Source of the DNA: Bacteriovoracaceae bacterium UBA2428
Lineage (GTDB): Bacteria; Bdellovibrionota; UBA2428
Assembly: GCA_002343545.1 (NCBI GenBank)
Contig: DDRA01000033.1
Coordinates: 1 to 9,172 of the forward strand
Direction of reading: 5' to 3'
Length of the DNA: 9,172 nt
In this document: positions 6,385 through 9,172 of the stretch, one piece after another
Numbering within the stretch: the first letter of the stretch is position 1
How the letters are laid out: each line of letters opens with the position of its first letter
Translations under genes and position numbers: made by a program
Notes under the pieces: generated by a model
Told to the model about the DNA's origin: nothing
Database searches by the model: none
What the model saw: the letters and a program-made list of their open reading frames with translations, nothing else

Positions 6385-7706
6385 AAAACTACGATCTCGT
6401 CGTCCGCTGCGATCACCTCGTCTCGATGTCCGGGGGCCGGTACGAGCCGCTCCGCGACCAGATGATCGGGATCGTCGGCTCGAAGATCGAGTTCGTCGGG
6501 CCCTGGACGCCGGACGGATGGAAGGCGACGCGCACGCTCCACCGTCCGAACAGCGTCGTGCTGCCGGGACTCGTGAACGGCCACTGCCATATGGCCATGA
6601 CGATGTTCCGCGGCCTCGCCGACGATCTGCCCTTCGACAAGTGGCTCCACGGCTACATCCTTCCGGTCGAAGGCAAGCTCGTCAGCGCCGACTTCGTGCG
6701 CACGGGCGCGCGCCTCGCCGCGCTCGAGTCCTTGCTCGGCGGCGTGACGACGATCGTCGACATGTACTACTTCCAGGAAACCACGGCCGAGGTCCTCGAC
6801 GCCTCGGGTATGCGCGGACTCGTGGGCGAGGGCGTCGCGGACTTCCCGGCGCCCGACAACAAATCGCTCGACGGTTCGGAGTACAGGCTCCTTGATCGCT
6901 TGGCCGAGCGTTACGGCCGCCACGAGCGCGTGGTTCCCGTGATCGCGCCGCACGCGCCCTACACCTGCTCCGACGCCACGCTCAAGAAAGCCGCCGAATG
7001 GGCGCGCGCGAAAAACCTCCCGCTCACGATCCACGTCTCCGAAACCAAGGGCGAGGTCGAAGGCCAGCTCAAGGAACACGGCAAGACCCCGCCCCGGCGC
7101 CTCTTCGACCTGGGCGTCATGGACACGAAACAGACGATCTTCGCGCATTGCGTGCATTTGACCGACGACGACATGGCACTCCTCGCGAAGACCGGCACGT
7201 CGGCGATCCATAACCCCGAGAGCAACATGAAGCTCGGCGCCGGCGCCGCGCGCATCCGCAAGATGCTCGACCTCGGACTCAAAGTGGGACTCGGCACCGA
7301 CGGCACGGCCTCGAACAACGACCTCAACATGTTCAAGGAAATGGACGTCGCGGCCAAGCTGCAGAAGCTCTCGAACGCGGACAACACGGCGATGACCGCG
7401 GCGCAGGCCTTGCGCATGGCGACCTACGACGGCGCCCGCGCCCTCGGGCTCGGCGACCTCACGGGCAGCCTCGAGGCGGGCAAACGCGCCGACTTCATCG
7501 TGGTGAGCTTGGACGAGCCGCACATGCGCCCGCTCCATGACCTCGCCGCTCAACTCGTTTACGCCGCCACGGGCCAGGAAGTCCGCGACGTCTTCGTGGA
7601 CGGTCGACAGCTCGTCGACGACCGTCGCTGCCTCACGATCGAGCGCGACGCACTCTACGCCGACGTCGAGCGCATCCAGGGCTTAATGAAGACCGTCATC
7701 GGGTAG
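6381..7706 (+). CDS. MtaD-type amidohydrolase: adenosine / methylthioadenosine / S-adenosylhomocysteine deaminase
   Basis: This 441-residue member of the amidohydrolase superfamily (COG0402, like Thermotoga Tm0936) is a Zn-dependent aminopurine-nucleoside deaminase. It shows PGLVNGHCHMAMTMFRG with metal ligands His68 and His70, DLPFDKWL (82-89), the HVSETKGEVE motif with His218 and catalytic Glu221, AHCVHL with His256, NPESNMKLGAGAA (278-290), and GTDGTASNN with metal-ligand Asp307. These residues match those reported for Tm0936 (His55, His57, His200, Glu203, His228, Asp279). The family can deaminate SAH, MTA and adenosine. Placement as last gene of a deo operon, directly after a 6-oxopurine-type PNP, argues that adenosine or deoxyadenosine is the physiological substrate here; that is inference. 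It overlaps the PNP stop by 4 bp (ATGA), with AGGAA at 6368-6372 as ribosome binding site. Related cytosine or guanine deaminases are less likely because the N-terminal PGLVN-RGLADDLPF pattern is MtaD-like. Confidence 0.92.
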   Translation: MKNYDLVVRCDHLVSMSGGRYEPLRDQMIGIVGSKIEFVGPWTPDGWKATRTLHRPNSVVLPGLVNGHCHMAMTMFRGLADDLPFDKWLHGYILPVEGKLVSADFVRTGARLAALESLLGGVTTIVDMYYFQETTAEVLDASGMRGLVGEGVADFPAPDNKSLDGSEYRLLDRLAERYGRHERVVPVIAPHAPYTCSDATLKKAAEWARAKNLPLTIHVSETKGEVEGQLKEHGKTPPRRLFDLGVMDTKQTIFAHCVHLTDDDMALLAKTGTSAIHNPESNMKLGAGAARIRKMLDLGLKVGLGTDGTASNNDLNMFKEMDVAAKLQKLSNADNTAMTAAQALRMATYDGARALGLGDLTGSLEAGKRADFIVVSLDEPHMRPLHDLAAQLVYAATGQEVRDVFVDGRQLVDDRRCLTIERDALYADVERIQGLMKTVIG

Positions 7707-7727
7707 ACCGAATCTCGTTCGCGACGA

Positions 7728-7765
7728 CCGGGATCCTCAGTGGTTTTGTTGACGCTGGGATCCGG
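7728..7765 (+). terminator. Imperfect hairpin after the deo operon (possible terminator)
   Basis: CCGG-ATCC-CAG (7728-7740, with single-base bulges at 7732 or nearby and 7737) can pair with CTG-GGAT-CCGG (7755-7765), giving about 11 pairs around a 14-nt T-rich loop. It begins about 21 bp after the deaminase stop. There is no T-run after the stem, so it is not a typical intrinsic terminator. It could reduce read-through into the lipoprotein gene or be incidental. Confidence 0.3.
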
Positions 7766-7790
7766 CCATAACTGCCGATAAGCTAGGTGA

Positions 7791-8972
7791 ATGCGAACTT
7801 TGAGGCAGCGCTTCATCGCCCTGGGCTTGATCGCGGGAATCTCGGCTTGCGCGCACCAAACGCGCGAGACGAGCGTCGAGCAGGAACGCGAGCTCGCCTC
7901 GCCGGTCATGAACAATTCGCCGACGGCGGCGAAGGAAGGCGAAGCCTGGGTCTGCTCTTTCAACGTGCAGTGGGTGGGCTTCTCGAACTCCCGCGACGAC
8001 CAAGCGCTCGCGCAGCTCATGAAAGACGAGGACTGCGAGATCGTCGTCGTCCAGGAAATCATCGCGCCGCCCGAAGACGCGTGGGTCCTGCGCGGCGCGG
8101 ATCCCGACTTCATCCCCGAGAAGCGCGGACGTCAGCTCATGTACCCGACCCCCGATCCGAAGGGGCGCCGCAATCCTTTGCGCGGACAATCCAAGACGAG
8201 CGCCTTCTTCGCGGCCATGGAGAAGGCCGGCTACCCGAACTGGGTGCTTTCGCCGGGAGACACCGGCCCCAATAACCTCCACTCGAACAACTCCGACACG
8301 GAATGGTTCGCCGTGTTCTACCGGGGCCAGCACGTCCAGTACGCGCCCGACCTTCCGAAGGGCTACTTGGATCTCCCGCTGGCCAAGCATCCCGTCTACG
8401 ACCGCGTTCCCTTCGCGTTTCCTTTTCGCGCCAAGGGAGGCTTCGACTTCGTGCTGATTTCGGTTCACCTCGCGGCCGACGCGAACCAAGCGGCGCGACG
8501 CCAAGACGAGATGAACGCGATCCAGAAGTGGATCCGCGAGCAATCGCGGTCGCACGGCGAACGGGACTTCATCGTGCTCGGGGACTTCAACATCGAGGAC
8601 GCCAAGGAGCTCTCGGGGATCCTGCCGGACCGCCAATGGGAGAGCCTCAACGAAGCCTGCGAAGCGACGAATACCTCGCCGCGGGAAGGCAAGCCCTACG
8701 ACCACGTCTTCCTGAGCCGATCGGCGACGACGATCCGCGAAGTCCCTTCGAAGCTCGGCAACTCCGCGAAAGCCAACTTACTCGTCGTGAACCTGCTCGA
8801 GAAGATGGAGAAACCCTGGGCGCGAGCCAACCGCGGCAAACCCTACCCCGGCGGCGGCCCGCGCGGCGGAAAATGGGAAGGCTACGATCATACGGTCTTC
8901 CGTACGAGCTACTCGGACCATCACCCCATCAAGTTCAAGATCTCGAAGAAAGCCGCGGACGACGACCAATAA
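7791..8972 (+). CDS. Lipoprotein of the endonuclease/exonuclease/phosphatase (EEP) superfamily
   Basis: This is a 393-residue protein with a lipoprotein signal: basic MRTLRQR, hydrophobic core, and lipobox ISAC with lipidated Cys20. It is therefore probably anchored on the periplasmic side or in the outer membrane. The rest is an EEP (DNase I-like) fold: CSFNVQW with Asn58, VVQEI with metal-ligand Glu89, ISVHLA with His226, VLGDFN with Asp265 and Asn267, YDHVFLS (303-309) and SDHHP with Asp376 and His377. All core catalytic motifs are present, so it should be a Mg-dependent phosphoesterase. Whether it acts on DNA, RNA, phospholipid or sugar phosphates cannot be said. The stretch between YDHVFLS and SDHHP (about 65 residues, Gly/Pro-rich at 349-360) looks longer than is common. 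The start has AGG at 7785-7787, 3 nt from the ATG. It lies 84 bp after the deo operon and may have its own promoter. It converges with the LysR gene. Confidence 0.88.
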   Translation: MRTLRQRFIALGLIAGISACAHQTRETSVEQERELASPVMNNSPTAAKEGEAWVCSFNVQWVGFSNSRDDQALAQLMKDEDCEIVVVQEIIAPPEDAWVLRGADPDFIPEKRGRQLMYPTPDPKGRRNPLRGQSKTSAFFAAMEKAGYPNWVLSPGDTGPNNLHSNNSDTEWFAVFYRGQHVQYAPDLPKGYLDLPLAKHPVYDRVPFAFPFRAKGGFDFVLISVHLAADANQAARRQDEMNAIQKWIREQSRSHGERDFIVLGDFNIEDAKELSGILPDRQWESLNEACEATNTSPREGKPYDHVFLSRSATTIREVPSKLGNSAKANLLVVNLLEKMEKPWARANRGKPYPGGGPRGGKWEGYDHTVFRTSYSDHHPIKFKISKKAADDDQ

Positions 8973-8979
8973 CGTCGCT

Positions 8980-9172
8980 TCAGAACTTCGAAGCGCTCTT
9001 CAGCAAAAATTCGACGAAGGCCTGGTGGGCGTGGGTCAGGGAGCCCTCGCGATGGCAAACGTAGAGGCGATTGCGCAAGGCCGGGTATTTTCGTGTCTCG
9101 AGACCCACGAGTTCGCCCGAGGCGAGTTCGTCGGCCACCGTGTGCCCCGGCGCGATGCAAATGCCCGCCCCG
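8980..9172 (-). CDS. LysR-type transcriptional regulator, C-terminal fragment (5' end outside window)
   Basis: Read from 9172 downwards, the frame gives 63 residues ending at TGA 8982-8980: GAGICIAPGHTVADELASGE, then a segment with LRNRLYVCHREGSLTHAHQ and AFVEFLLKS. This matches the end of the LysR effector-binding domain, where G-I-x-x-x-P-x-x-x-x-x-x-E-L-A-S-G-x-L, a hydrophobic strand and a final F-x-x-F-L helix are typical. The DNA-binding domain would lie beyond the window, so the assignment rests on this tail alone. The stop is 7 bp from the stop of the lipoprotein gene on the other strand, with no room for separate terminators. Targets and effector are unknown. Longer open frames on this stretch in other frames do not show family-like sequence. 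Confidence 0.75.
   Translation of the reverse strand, partial: GAGICIAPGHTVADELASGELVGLETRKYPALRNRLYVCHREGSLTHAHQAFVEFLLKSASKF

Larger units (their letters stand above)
2265..7706 (+). other. Five-gene nucleoside catabolism operon (deoC-deoB-deoA-PNP-deaminase)
   Basis: Five plus-strand genes are joined by overlaps of 1, 4 and 4 bp and one 3-bp gap, so a single transcript and translational coupling are very likely. Together they deaminate aminopurine nucleosides, cleave purine and pyrimidine nucleosides, isomerise the pentose-1-phosphates, and cleave deoxyribose-5-phosphate. The order differs from E. coli deoCABD: the mutase comes second, a trimeric-type PNP stands in for hexameric DeoD, and a deaminase is added. 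No transporter, cytidine deaminase or DeoR-like regulator is in the window. Confidence 0.9.

Noticed and set aside
6153..7553. 466-codon minus-strand open frame opposite the PNP and deaminase genes
   Set aside because: Arg/Glu/His-rich shadow of the conserved plus-strand enzymes, with no recognisable family and no ribosome binding site.
7749..7782. Promoter with -35 TTGACG and -10 GATAAG before the lipoprotein gene
   Set aside because: The spacer would be about 22 bp, too long for a standard sigma-70 promoter, and the -10 is poor.
8303..9064. Plus-strand and minus-strand open frames overlapping the EEP lipoprotein gene, including minus 7737-8705
   Set aside because: Arg/Pro-rich shadows; only the 7791-8972 frame has a signal peptide and catalytic motifs.
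8921..9160. 79-codon minus-strand open frame at the right edge
   Set aside because: It overlaps the lipoprotein gene and has no family features. The neighbouring frame ending at 8980 reads as the LysR C-terminus.
1..9172. CRISPR array, mobile element, tRNA/rRNA or phage-type defence system
   Set aside because: No regularly spaced repeats, transposase or integrase motifs, tRNA cloverleaf or rRNA segments were seen. The only tandem repeat is the 2 x 20-bp unit inside deoA, and all sizeable genes are assigned to metabolic, envelope or regulatory families.

Overview
This GC-rich window reads as an ordinary stretch of bacterial chromosome. No phage genes, insertion sequences, CRISPR array, tRNA or rRNA were seen. 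The signal-peptide small proteins, the lipoprotein and the nucleoside-salvage operon suggest a Gram-negative bacterium. A small two-helix protein resembles short membrane proteins I associate with Bdellovibrionota and related former deltaproteobacteria. That placement is an inference and is only moderately supported.

Layout. (1) At 1-183 lies the 3' end of map (type I methionine aminopeptidase). It is followed 7 bp later by a secreted 156-residue protein built from two copies of a six-cysteine module (191-661). (2) On the minus strand, convergent with it, are a WecA/TagO/MraY-family polyprenyl-phosphate sugar-phosphate transferase (2197-1088) and, 8 bp downstream, a small signal-peptide protein with two membrane segments (1079-693). 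(3) From a 67-bp divergent intergenic region starts a five-gene plus-strand operon: deoC, deoB, deoA, a class II purine nucleoside phosphorylase, and an MtaD-type adenosine/MTA/SAH deaminase (2265-7706). Every junction overlaps by 1 or 4 bases, except a 3-bp gap before deoA. (4) After an 84-bp gap with an imperfect hairpin comes a lipoprotein of the endonuclease/exonuclease/phosphatase superfamily (7791-8972). (5) The window ends in the C-terminus of a minus-strand LysR-type regulator (stop at 8980), convergent with the lipoprotein gene.

How the operon works. The deaminase would convert adenosine or deoxyadenosine to the inosine form. Purine nucleoside phosphorylase splits purine nucleosides and DeoA splits pyrimidine nucleosides into free base plus (deoxy)ribose-1-phosphate. 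DeoB moves the phosphate to C5, and DeoC cleaves deoxyribose-5-phosphate to glyceraldehyde-3-phosphate and acetaldehyde. The set is a near-complete route for using nucleosides as carbon and base sources. No nucleoside transporter, cytidine deaminase or DeoR/CytR-type regulator is in view.

The most unusual item is the duplicated six-cysteine protein, whose family I do not recognise. The core metabolic genes look intact and conventional. I see no clear evidence of an exotic new system.
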